Shown one piece after another: positions 11,263 to 22,799 of a stretch of DNA of 64,000 nt; the stretch's first letter is position 1, and each line of letters begins with the position of its first letter. The translations under genes were made by a program, and so were the position numbers. Origin of the DNA: Dermanyssus gallinae (lineage: Eukaryota; Arthropoda; Arachnida; Mesostigmata; Dermanyssidae); NCBI GenBank assembly GCA_003439945.1, contig QVRM01000443.1:1-64000 (forward strand). The letters run 5' to 3'. The notes under the pieces were generated by a model, which did no database searches, had not been told where the DNA came from, and saw nothing but the letters and a program-made list of their open reading frames with translations.

Positions 11263-13380
11263 ATACCGTCTAAGGTTAAAGATTCAATAGCTCGTAGACA
11301 CTGCACATGACTCTAAATATACCCCGAATGAATTTGCCATAGGCAATATCATACTATATAGGAATTAAATTTAACGTTTTAAAGCAACAAAGGCAAAGTA
11401 AGGTAATCAATAAATGTATGTATACTAGTTTTGTCATTCCGGTTAAAATAACTAGCAATAAAAAACCGGACGGCGTAAGCATTCTACAATGGCAACGTAG
11501 CCTCTTAAAAAAGGATAACACGGCTTCTTGCAGTTCCATATACCTACAATACAGTTCAATGCAGGTAGCTGTGGTTTTAAAGGACACAAAGGTAAAGGTT
11601 TATTGTAAGTTTATTAGTGAGGTGGCAGCCCGAATAGACGTGATGATTGAAAATTTAGACGCAAGGGCGAATGCTCAAACAATTGTCGCCATTAGCAATA
11701 CAACGGAAGAATGCTTACTTTATGGTAGGCATGGTTAAATAATAATAATAATAATTTTGTTTTTATTGAACAAGGGTTTATTTAATCAATATGTACATGT
11801 ATCACAATTATCAATATATTACTTATATAATATCTACAATATTGCTTAAGTGTCGGTGACCACTCAACATCATCTTGGCGTTGCATACAATAATAATAGC
11901 CAGATATTGTTGTCCAAGCGCCAATTCAGCGTAAAATATTGATTCCTAAAATACTAGTCTTCAAAGCGTTGCTTATTTATGAAAATGCTTGTTAGCCGGA
12001 TAGGCGTTGCTCAATACAAACAATAACAAAAAAAACAAAAATAGCTACAAATGATAGTTTAGCGTCGTACCCTATGAACCTACAAGACAAGGAGGCGCAT
12101 AGCTTCCTTAGCTTTCTGGTCACGCTTTGCCCTGATGAGCGTGCAGTTAATCTATGTTGCGTTTTGTAGCTGTGTAGTAATGTAGTTTTTGTACCTAAAA
12201 TAAGTATAATTCTGTTACTTCTGCGCTGTCTGGTTCAAACACGTGCGCTCTGCGTTTTTGTACGTGTCTGCTGACGCAACACGTGGCAGACAGTAAGGGA
12301 ACATTGGACATAAAACACAACGACTGCAAACGATGACAAAACCCTTAGTCATAGATGCAGTAACGTCAGAAACCTGCAACACACGCGATACGTATTCATT
12401 ACTACTACATAGTACATCTTTAAGAGATTTTTGCCCTCTTTCAGCAACACACACACACACGAATGTCGTGCAAACATACAGCAACTTGAACGAAAGCTTT
12501 TTGTCAAATATGTGACGTTGAGCGAGTGTAAGATGTTTAAGTTACTGTCTACGCTATAAAATTACAACGTTTACACCTGATAAGTTTCCACATATTCTTA
12601 CCAAGAGATCAGCCCTTTTGTTTGCCCTAAACCCCTGGCAGTTTGAACTTTATTCGGTTATGAAGAGATGGCAGATACTTTCCTATTGCGCCGATCGCAC
12701 CGGTGTACGATACAATGGTGTCGTGACTTTGTCATTACGTTGATCAAGCGTGACTTCTGTGACTCCTTTAACGGCATTAGACGGTGCCACCTACAAGCCG
12801 CTGCGCTCACTGCTATGCTGCCTAGCAATCGGGCTTCTTAATTCGACTCGCTGAAATGCTAAAGTAACGTACAGGCGAACCAGTCGTAGCAGCCCGTGAT
12901 GTCCAGGTTGCATTCCGATTTGCTGAACAAGTGGGCTATATTCCAACTTGCAGAAGTGTGGGCGTTTGTTTCTGCAGCATTCCTGCCATGATTTTTAGCC
13001 GAGACTAACACAGATTTACTACACGATGGCCCGAACGAATTAGGGCCACATTGGAACCCTTGTGTGCCATTATTGCCTTACGACACGAGGAGCGGTAGAT
13101 CGACAACGTAGATCATCATGCCTGGCCCTTTTTGGGGCTCATTGTAACCTGTTTTGATTGAGATGCTACTCGAACCGATAATCGAGCAATCGCTGGAATC
13201 TCTCCCATCTTTTTGAATTTAGTAATGCTAGGCTCAGCCTACACACACAGACCTAACTGCTAATTTAGAAGTGTAGGGTATAGGTATCCTCGAACCACTC
13301 ACGCCGGCTCAATCGGCGGTTGGTGTCGTTGATCGTAACCCAAATTGTCTCACACAAGGTAGCTTGCATTCTGAATCCCC
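11263..13380. other. No recognised gene; one unassigned 106-codon frame
   Basis: The frame at 11418-11738 (+) encodes 106 residues of mixed composition without a signal peptide or a domain I recognise. It could be an exon or chance. The remainder shows nothing specific. Confidence 0.35.
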
Positions 13381-13384
13381 CGCT

Positions 13385-13975
13385 CGGGGATTGTATAAAT
13401 TGTTCTTAGATTCCGCCAGGACCCGACTACTAGCGCACACAGAAATCTTGTGACCCGACAACCCAGGACCGCAGGCGTCTCTAGAGAATTCACGCGCGGC
13501 CCAGCTCATTAGCAGCGTACACTACGGACTACGTTCACAAAGAACAGTCACCGAACAGTCTCATTGAAGAGTGTCGGCGTATGGTTCCTACACACGCTAC
13601 GAAGCGTTCCTGCTAGACAGTTTCAGCGTACGTGTCGGTATCGGCCTACGTCTTGGAACAGCGCTAGTATACGCATACACTTGCAATTGTAGCGAACCAG
13701 TCCTAAGATTTCGCCGGGACGCCGGAGCATACAGGAGCTCTGCCACCCGACAATCTAGGATCGCAGGCGTCCCTAGAGGACTCACGTGTGGTCCAGCTCA
13801 TTAACAGCGCAGAGAACTACGTTTACAAAAAAGGACCCCGGGCAGTCTCAATGAGGAGTGAGGCCCACGCGCTACAAAGCGCTCCCGCTAGACGAAGACG
13901 TCGCTTCTGCGTCGTTGGCCGCCGCTGTAATTGTAGTGATTTTTGACCTTGTAGTGAACCAGCTGCCCCTTAGGT
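13385..13975. repeat. Tandem duplication, period about 290 bp, roughly two copies
   Basis: The sequence at 13451-13620 (GACCCGACAACCCAGGACCG onward, through CAGCTCATTAGCAGCG and the CTACGAAGCGTTCCTGCTAGAC end) recurs at about 13741-13890 with many substitutions. Preceding blocks also match (TTCTTAGATTCCGCCAGGAC against TCCTAAGATTTCGCCGGGAC). No domain is recognised in frames across it. Confidence 0.65.
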
Positions 13976-14304
13976 CGCCACGACCTGTCGTGACGCTGAA
14001 GCTGGCTACGGGCGACCGACGGTCGGGAGAGGTTTTCAGCCAGAAGCTCACTGGAGATACAGGGCGAAAACGCGGGGGCGGTTTCAGGCACATCGTTCAG
14101 ATGAACAGTGCTGGGGCTCGTGATGCGGTGAAGCGTAGAATCCGGCAACACGCTTACAGGAGCCCAAGCGTTTAAGCCCACTTGAAGTGTGTATATATAT
14201 ACATATGTTATCATAGTAATATAATATATATATATATATAATATCGATGAGACGAGTTGCATGTATATATACTATTATTATATATGATATTATAATTTGT
14301 CTCG

Positions 14305-14922
14305 AAGTTTACTTACCTGGGTGTTATACTAACGCCAAGCGGCACATCTTTCGCAGCTGACATATCTCAGCGAATTAATAGCAGCATTGTCGCCATGACC
14401 TCAATCGCGGCTCCACAGAAGCTCTCAGTAAAAACAGCTTTAATACTGTTTAACCGGAAGGTGGCCTCGGTGGCATCTTATGGTATCACATTAATTTGGG
14501 AACACCTATCCGCTCAGCAGCTTAGCGCTATCGACACGGTAAAGGCAACGTTCCTTAAGAGATTTTCAGGCCTCCCTAGAAATGCACATAACAGGCTAAC
14601 TTATAGTCTGTCGAGGACCACGCCGTTCATCGAGGACATGGTAAACCGCTTTCAACTTCCGACCACCGCCTTACTGCGAGAGTTCTGTAGGCACTTCAAG
14701 CAGAAAATGAGGGAAGTGCCAGAAGCGTTCTACAAAACACGTGCAATGTTGGACAATACATGGATGGAACCGCTCTTCGAGAAACGACACGTTCTCACCC
14801 GCTACTCCGTCCATGGGCCTTCTGATGAGTGTTGCTGCAAATTTTGCGGCCTTGTTTGCACCAAATATCATCATGAAACATGTCGGTCTGCGCCAGCTAT
14901 CTGGGCGTTAGGTCGCTGACAT
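14305..14922 (+). pseudogene. YADD-type non-LTR RT family, C-terminal fragment (copy 1)
   Basis: The open frame begins KFTYLGVILTPSGTSFAAD, the post-catalytic strand typical of LINE reverse transcriptases. It runs uninterrupted for about 205 codons to IWALGR-stop. The C-terminus has CCCKFC with a further Cys 11 residues on, a knuckle of the form C-x-C-x2-C-x11-C. The same spacing occurs in the copies at 34975-35745 and 45225-46620, and the block KTALILFNRKVASVASYG aligns with the 45.9 kb copy. The RT catalytic core is missing, consistent with 5' truncation. It is the best-preserved C-terminus of its family here. Confidence 0.75.
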
Positions 14923-15301
14923 CTTCTTGAGATGCACATACAACATATTCTATATATGTCCAAGATTAACGGAAACGAATGCCGTTTTCGAGATTTATTG
15001 AATACGTGTAATGTAATATAATCAACAATACCGAAAGGTGATGTAATAATAAATAATAATAATTTTCCTGCAACTACTACTAGACGATATACAACTGCAG
15101 AAACAAGTGAATCGGTCACACTGTTTATTTGAGTCATTACACGAATGGCTAAACAATGGACACAGCAAATTTGACGCGTAGCCCCTTCAGAGCGAACGCA
15201 GCACAATGGAGGTTATATATAGTTAACTGCTCGTACAATTATATATATATAACTGGGCCCCGTTCTATGAACAGCACATGTGTACAAATATATTACGTGA
15301 C

Positions 15302-15381
<80 letters not shown>

Positions 15382-18300
15382 ACGTTTTTGCATAGGCATG
15401 CATTGCCCTCAGACATAGCCGAGTTCTCTCAATAACATTAGTGTGTCGCGGACAGGTTATATTTCCCGGTGATGAAATTTATTATTATATATTATAAACA
15501 ATTATACAGATTACACAATTATACAGTCAGCTGCTCGCGGCAAAAAATGTAAATATGTAGCATTTCAAAACTCGTGTCACCAGCCCGCACCGACTTAAAA
15601 ACGGTTTTGTTTACTTCATTTAGTCGAATCAAAATAGTTTTGCAATTAAGCCATTGTAAACATTCACTAAATTACCAATTATTAAAGCCGCGTGAGGGAT
15701 AACGTCGAGAGAAACGATACGTTACGTTGCATAAATTACGAAAACGCTCACTTTAAGTCAATTGTGTCTCCTCCACTATTATGCTAGTAAGTTTGTTATA
15801 TACGCAAAACACTGCCGGTAATGGGACTCACAAACTGAGCCAGAAAGAAACTTAGAGTAGCGTCTGGGACTTTGGTAATATAGGTAATGAGTGTGCCTCC
15901 ATACCTGCAGCCGTGCACAGCATTCGGGGAAGGTGGCAACACGACCTTAACTTGTTAAAAGCACACTGTTAATTTGAACGGTGCCCGTAGCTGCATTGCG
16001 CTTCCCTCTCTATGCATGACAATGGGCACGGACGCGACGTTATCGGACTAGGCCGAAATAAGGAACAGGTCTCAAGGGTCTGAGCTCAGGTGCAGCATAA
16101 ACCATACTGCCGCGCTTAAAACAAGTGGGTTGGCTCGAAACTGTAGGCCCTGTTTGCGAACAGTCTGTGAAGCAAGCCGTGTTCTGGGCGGATCTAACGG
16201 GAAATCGGCTTACGGCTAAGATTCCACGTTGATGTGTGGAGAAAATCTCGCAGCGTCGAGAATCTCATGAAGTAGCGGGTACCACACAAACATATTATGC
16301 GCCAATCGTGTAGGACACACACGATTGGCACCAATGTTGACATCTTATATTATATCTTACGCGCATGGAACGTAGATATCAAGTCGTTTTTATACGAACA
16401 CTTCAAGGCAACAGTGATTGGCATTGGTTCACATATTCTAAACGGATGCTATTTCTACGCGACTGGTAAAACAAATTTGAAAAAAAAATAGTTACTTTAA
16501 CCCAATTCGCAAATCCTTAGAAAGATTGCCTCAAAAAGACGGAGCACGTTGAGATATCAAGAGTTTCCCCAACGGGCCTTAGTGGCAGTTCGGCCGATGA
16601 CTTTCAGCTATTCTCACTGAGCATCGCTTAAAAAGAATTTTTCGACAGGAAAAGGCTTAGAAAAGGAAAAGACCTAGGAAAGACTTAGCCCGAACAAATA
16701 TTTCACGGCTCTGGTGTACCGCATTTTTCCTGTTAAGGCTCCGTCTTGTTCATAATATTTGAGCTTGACTTACGTCATTGGTTTTGCACGTTACGCAAAG
16801 CTTGCAAAATGGGAGGCGATAATTGTGCCAACGTTTAGGCGCCATTCTGTGAAATGGATGTTTGTATGATCAAAAGGATTTGCATCTATTAGTAGTACGT
16901 ATAGTTTGTAGCGCTTTCTGTTTCTCTTATTTTACAACTCGACTTATTTTTCGCGTTTTTACTTAATGTCATCTATGTATTTGAAGGAGCGCTTCTGGCT
17001 CTGCGTTTCTTTTTTGTGTATTTTTTATTATTGTTCGGGCTTAGAAATGGAATACCCAGGAGGCAAACATCTGCATTTTCGACACCTGCTCTTCTTCGCT
17101 CTTCATCAAGGTAAAAAAGAGCCAAAGCTGCTTAGGACATTTGCGACGTATACGGAAAATGTGTCTTAGAACAGTCTACAGCACAGAAGTCAATTGGTTG
17201 AAATGTAATCAACTGGTTGGTACTGAAAAACTCGGACCTGTTTACGCTGTACTTCCAACTAATGCCAAACTCTAGCAAGTAATGGAAAATTAACTGTTTT
17301 ATTACGCCCCGATTAAAATCTTCATACGACATGACATCTAATTTTCTAGAGACTGGATGCTATAAATCATGCGCCATCATGACTGACATTATATCATGTG
17401 TCGACGATGATCATATGTATTGACTATGACCGCCTTGTGCAATCGCGCTTTAAAAAATATGCTTGCACTATTACTAATATGCACTACTCTGTAACGCCCG
17501 CGGCTTACATGGGGGAACAATTTTATTATTTCTACGTTCCGTTAGAATTTGAGCATGTCACTTTGGGATAACGTAGTTAGACGGTTAGGTATGCAAGTGA
17601 AGTGTCCGCTGTGGTTGTGCGCGGGCGCCTACGCCTGCTGCAGAAATAAAGCAGGGCGTTGTGTGTCCCATCTAATTCATGCGGCAGTGTGCGCGAGGAC
17701 ATTGTGGTATCATCGTTGCAAAACTTGACGACTAAGAACCAGGGAGGTGTTTCTGGATTTCAGACTACGGAAGGTGTTTAACCGTATACGACGGAGACTG
17801 TGTGTCCAATAAATCAGTGAGAAAGCGGAGTGCCTTTTTTGTGACAGCCGGGAGTTTGCCAGCACCGTTTCCGGTAGGACGATGCCATCACTTCGGGCAA
17901 GAGACAAAGCAGGACAGCATGCAATGGCTGCATGCGTCGCCCCCCCCCCCCCACACCCTCCCCAAAAAATTGCAAGATTATCCCTTAACAGGCAAAGTGG
18001 CACGCACCGTTGTTTTTGACGTCCAAAGTCCGATACTTATCGAATTCCTCGTACATTGAAAAACACTTCATAGTGACGTGTACTGAGAGACACTCCTATA
18101 CAAGTCTATCAATAGCAAACGACCTGATCGATATTTTTTGCGGTAAAGAACTGGCAGCAAGGTTTGTTTAAAAAATGTTGAATTTCTAGCAAACGAACGC
18201 CCTTACATGTCCGAATTGAACTATCAGGCAATAGCAGGAGATCCTGGATAGCTTTAGAGAGTGATTACAGAAGACACGTTATGGATATAGGGTTGAAACA

Positions 18301-18836
18301 TTGAGATCAAAGCCTAATCCTCAGTTGATTCTGCTAGTCCATAGTATTTACTTTCCGTGGGAACGTCATAATGTGCTCACACGCACTGTCGCGTCAACTG
18401 AATTTGGACGCGCAACTGACTGCTCTTCTTGAGCGTCATGCGCACAACTACGCCGGACACTTTATTTGCATCCTTAGATGTTTCACTACGTTTGCCCAAA
18501 ACCGCATATCCAAATTCCAACTGAGTTAGGAGTTACGATGATGCGAAATAGTGCGGGCAACTTCACCCTGTTCTTATGAAGTTGGCCAAACAGACTGTTG
18601 TGACAGGCATAAGCCAATTGTGTCTTTGTACCGGCATCCACCTAGACAGCGTTTTGCGTGCCAAAGTATCAACGACTAGGCATCGATCATGCATAGCACA
18701 TCACTTCAGTAACTACGTTTTCGTTTAGTGCATGCGCTGCTAAATAGTTATCAATGATATCATTTTCAAACAAACAGTTTAACAATTGCCGTACATACAC
18801 GCCAGTATAGTCAGATCGGCCAGCGAGGTATACCGA
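14923..18836. other. Gene-free stretch with a long AT microsatellite
   Basis: (AT)n occupies 15304-15377 and a 12-C run lies near 17941-17952. Short frames lack domains. Sequence from about 18650 on matches 39790-39960, the 3' flank of gene F, so this end belongs to the duplicated cuticle locus. Confidence 0.6.
15304..15377. repeat. (AT)n microsatellite
   Basis: About 37 uninterrupted AT units. Confidence 0.95.
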
Positions 18837-19186
18837 TATGCCAAGCGTTCTGTAATGGAAAGTCTTTACAAGTTTTTTTTTTTTTCACTATGATTATTTA
18901 TAGAAAAACAATAATTATTTTCAAGTAACACACTTTATTGACGGGACAACGATAGTGATAACCGACAACTTTAACATAAAAGAGTGACGAGTTCGAACCG
19001 GGCGCGACGCATACCCGTTCTCGAAACAGTCCTTCTTAAGATGGTTGTAGATTTGGGTTAACCACAGTACCTGTGCTGTACATTTAGGTGTAACTGCAAG
19101 TACTCTCACAGTGCAGTAGTAGTAAAACCAAATCTCGAATGAAAAAAGTGACGACAAATTAAGGTTTTGTAGCTTAAATAGGTGGC

Positions 19187-19192
19187 TTTATT
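19187..19192 (-). terminator. Poly(A) signal of gene C
   Basis: AATAAA on the minus strand, about 39 bases past the stop. The surrounding block GTATAATAAAGCCACC is conserved downstream of genes C, D and E. Confidence 0.7.
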
Positions 19193-19230
19193 ATACAAGT
19201 GTACATTTTTGAAAATACAAACAAAAATGC

Positions 19231-20144
19231 TTAATATCCATGGCCATATCCGTCTCCGTAACCATGGCCGTAACCATGACCGTAGGCAGCAACGGGTGCG
19301 ACAGCGGCAACCTTGGCGACGGGCGCGGCGTACGCACCGTGGCCATATCCGTGACCGTATCCGTGGCCGTAAGCGGCAACGGGGGCGGCCGCCACCTTAG
19401 CAACGTGGCCGTATCCGTATCCATGTCCGTAGGCGGGCGCGGCGTGGCCATATCCATAACCGTGGCCGTAAGCGGGAGCGGCAACGGCGAGCTTAGCAAC
19501 GGGGGCGGCGGCAACGTGCTTGGTCACGGTCGAGTACGACGACACAACGGGGGCGGCAGCCACCTTCGCTACGGCACCGTGTCCGTATCCGTAGCCGTGG
19601 CCATGGCCGTAGGCGGCTACGGGCGCAGCGACGGCGTGTCCGTACGAAGGGCCGACAACAGCGGCGTGACCATAGACGGGAGCGGCGGCAGCAAGTCCGT
19701 ATCCGTGCCCGTATCCGTGTCCATGTCCATATCCGTGTCCGTAGCCGGTGGCGTGGACTCCCGCAACGGCGGCGACGGCGACGAGGGCGACCTTCTGTAA
19801 TTAATAATTAAAAGAAAACGAAGAAGAAAAAGAAGCAGAATTAGATGATGAACAAAGACAATTATGCAAACAGGTAATTGTCTCTCTGCGTCTTCGAAGA
19901 CTGTCTAACACCAGCGACATCTAGACACCTGCGGTTGCTCAAGATCGAATCGACAAACGCCACAGCAAGCACGTTTTTAGTGACGAGACAAACCAGCTTC
20001 AGGCTCAGTTTGGTCTAGGCACGACAGGGCGCCTATCGCAGTAAGTAACAAAATAAGCTAAAAGTAGCTAGTACATAGCACACAAAGTTGTTATAGCAAA
20101 AAGCACGAGTAGCGGTAGTCCGGCGTGCCACTTACAGCGAACAT
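19231..20144 (-). CDS. Gene C: intact Gly/Tyr/His-rich cuticular protein (190 aa)
   Basis: Exon 1 (20136-20144) gives MFA before GTAAGT. The 341-base intron ends AATTACAG, and exon 2 (19794-19231) is open for 187 codons. The signal peptide is MFAKVALVAVAAVAGVHA. The mature N-terminus is GYGHGYGHGHGYGHGYG, followed by AAAAPVYGHAAVVGPSYGHA, the conserved core KVAAAPVVSSYSTVTKHVAA, then AYGHGYGYGHAAPAYGHGYG and further AYGHGYGHG repeats ending GYGHGY. Extracellular structural protein of the cuticle by composition. It pairs most closely with gene D: both lack the 54-base internal duplication seen in E and F, and both have VVGP where E and F have VAAP. Confidence 0.93.
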
Positions 20145-20190
20145 ATTTGCAGTTGATTTGGGTGTTGTGTCAGGGTGTGCAACTGTGAAC

Positions 20191-20224
20191 TGTGTTATCG
20201 TGCTGGCTGCCGCCGTCTTATATA
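20191..20224 (-). promoter_or_regulatory. Gene C core promoter
   Basis: TATATAAG begins at 20224 on the minus strand. An initiator-like CACAGTT has its A near 20191, 33 bases on. The ATG is at 20144. The same block occurs before genes D, E and F. Confidence 0.7.
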
Positions 20225-20609
20225 CCCTTCGCTTCCCTCGCAGTTCCCATGAGTATCCTTTCCCAGCAGCCGGCATCGTCCGGGGCCCTGGAGCCCCGGC
20301 GACGGGCGGGTGGGGGGAAGCTGCGTCAAAGCTGGGCCCAGAACATCGCTGAACTTTTCCGGAACCCAATTCGCGCACACCTTCTGGCAACTCAACCTGT
20401 CGTGCACAATATCGTCCACACTGTTCTCACGCTGAACGCTATCATCACTACAGACATTCGCAATGTGACACGCCGATTACTTTTCTAGGCTTTTCATCTT
20501 ATCGATGAGTTAGGCCGTGATTGTCTTGGGGCATAACCCCAACACAGCTGGCCTTTACGAAAACCGGCACCCCTCTTTCTCATTGACCTGTCGGACATAC
20601 AGTCTTCCG

Positions 20610-20619
20610 GTATACGGTG

Positions 20620-20713
<94 letters not shown>

Positions 20714-20730
20714 GTATATATATTCCACCA
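20610..20730. repeat. (AT)n microsatellite flanked by inverted GGTGGAATA arms
   Basis: GGTGGAATA followed by about 88 bases of AT, then TATTCCACC. The same arms bracket shorter AT runs in unit 2 (29705-29755) and a related tract in unit 3 (34486-34540). Confidence 0.85.
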
Positions 20731-20974
20731 TCCGGCGATGAATATGGGTCGGTTAAATGCCCTTCGTGGTCATAACTATGATAACACGTTGCTGTTCCTC
20801 AAAAGCTAAAATTCTTTGGGAATGCTATGATGTGCTCACTTATTTCTTACTCTTTATATATTTCAATTCATAAACAAACAGGGCTTGATAGATACATCCA
20901 GTTTCTCCCTTCCAGCTATTTACGAGTTTGTCAGCTGAATTACCTATTGAACGCTAGTTTTCTAGTTTCTCCTA

Positions 20975-22233
20975 AACAGAGAGCTGCCGCATCAGGTGCC
21001 GCGGTGTAACAAATGCTGCATTTAAAGAGAGCGTGTACCATTATCGCTGGATGAACACCACTGTTCACGTAGGGCCTACATTATTCAAAACGGAACAAAG
21101 CCAGCAGAACCCCGCCTTAGGTATCGTCGTAGGCATTCCTGCACCGCACGCTTCTCTTTGTGTCTTTGCAAGTGTATGAGGCTAGATTTTGCCTTCGTAA
21201 AAGTCAACCAATTCCGCACCTGCATCTTTGGCTCTTGCTTCACGACCGCTGTGCATAGGCGTTACCCGCGCAGCATTTGTGGTGTTATAATGGCTTTGCA
21301 CGCATGTTTCTCCACCAACTCATTCATCTGCACTTATGCGCGCTACGTTGCTCCAACTGGATCCACTATTGTCAGGCCACTCTTAGCCACTTAGACTTGT
21401 CCACGGGCCTCACTCGGGCAATGAAACGTTTGTGATTGTGAGTTTTCCTTGTTCTAAAACTAAGCCAGCTTATTTGATCAACCTTGCTGAACTTTCAGAC
21501 ATTATTAAGAATGTCTCTATCCTACTTAACGGGCACTTAGAAGGTAGGTTTATCATTTTTTACTTACAAAACCCCCTTATATTGCTGCGTTTGCAAATGT
21601 AAGCGTAATGCTGCGTTTTAAGGGAAAAAGCTATTGGAGATCTTTGTATTTCAAATCTACCTAAGCATCGAAGGCTTTGCGCATGCAGTTGATGCCCGAA
21701 TGCGTTAGCCTCCAGAAAATATCCTGTTTGTTCAAGTAATGTTTGTTAGATAATTCTTTAAGTGTGACATCTCGATGTCGAGACATTTCGATGTGTCTCT
21801 TCCAAGTCTTTGTTTGAGAACACCACTACTGAAGTCTTCCTTAAGTTAAATATTAGATTTATTGATAGATATATTTCCACCACAAAGTGGGAGCCTGTGT
21901 AGTTCTGGCAGAGCAAGATGACTTTTAATCGATCGGAAAGTTCTCTAGACTAACGTGCATCTACTCCGGCAGTAGACTTAAGAACATCCCAGAACTGACT
22001 ACAAAGCTAGAGTGCCCAGCTTGCGCGATGCAGCACTCACAGCCATGACTTTTGACGGAGACAACAGCGCCTGCACTTAACAACAAACTAATAGCAGCAT
22101 AAGTAGCTTTGTTGGTTGTCCCTTTTTTTTAATGAAAAAGCCATTTACATGGCAATCAGGGTCTAACGAGAACAAAACGCCGAAGGGCTCCTCAATAGGC
22201 TCCTGTCTCCGATCACTACCTGCACTATAGTAT
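20975..22233. repeat. Diverged long duplicate of 36544-37730
   Basis: Starts near CATCAGGTGCCGCGGTGTAAC and ends near GATCACTACCTGCACTATAG; both ends and most of the interior align with 36544-37730. The plus strand shows traces of coding with a CPAC motif at the far end (better preserved in the 36-37 kb copy), so this may be the upstream part of the split RT element. That is inference. No intact gene. Confidence 0.6.
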
Positions 22234-22790
22234 CTCCCCTGAAAAACAGAGAATGCGTCTTATACGAGACAGCGTATATGGGCCGTGGCTTCTCTTCCCG
22301 ATACGTTCGGCCACTACTTATTAATGACATAGAATGGACGACACATTTAAAAAAACCCGGATCTGAGTTTATCTCTTTTACGGAAGCCGAAGTAAGACTA
22401 GCAGTTACATAAAAGCAAAAGAACAGGTCAGCGTCGCCTGACCAAATCGTGTACGAGCACTTAAAAGGCAACATACGTATTTTATGCTTCCCATTAACAA
22501 AACTTTCACAAAATGTGCCTACGCGAGGGTAGAATACCCGATGAGTGGAGAAATAGCTACCTACAGTCTATTTATAGGGGCAAAGGAGATGCTACAAACC
22601 CAAAATCATACCGACGCATCTCCTTAACAAGCGTGATATATGAAGTGCTTACTTCACTCGAGGCTCTATGACCGCACAATCGATGAACTTCCAACTGAAC
22701 AATACGTTTGTTGACTTAAAAACCGCCCTTGACTGCGTACCGATGGATCGTCTTTTGCAAGTCATTCACAGCATCCTGTCTAAAGATTTT
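22234..22790 (+). pseudogene. RT element, N-terminal half (split by a LINE insertion)
   Basis: The plus strand reads FTEAEVRLAVT, then SASPDQIVYEHLKG, and in another frame REGRIPDEWRNSYLQSIYRG with KGDATNPKSYRRISLTSVIY, the classic RT palm entry. A decayed motif A follows (DLKTALDCVPMD). Frame changes and stops make it dead. It stops where the 22.8 kb LINE begins, and RT motifs B and C reappear beyond that LINE at 27240-27560. The simplest reading is one element split by a nested insertion. Confidence 0.65.
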
Positions 22791-22799
22791 AATCTCTAC

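Noticed and set aside
20091..20488. Frames of 75-99 codons on both strands around the gene C and D promoters
   Set aside because: They are duplicated with the units and cross the TATA box, exon 1 and donor site. None has independent support.
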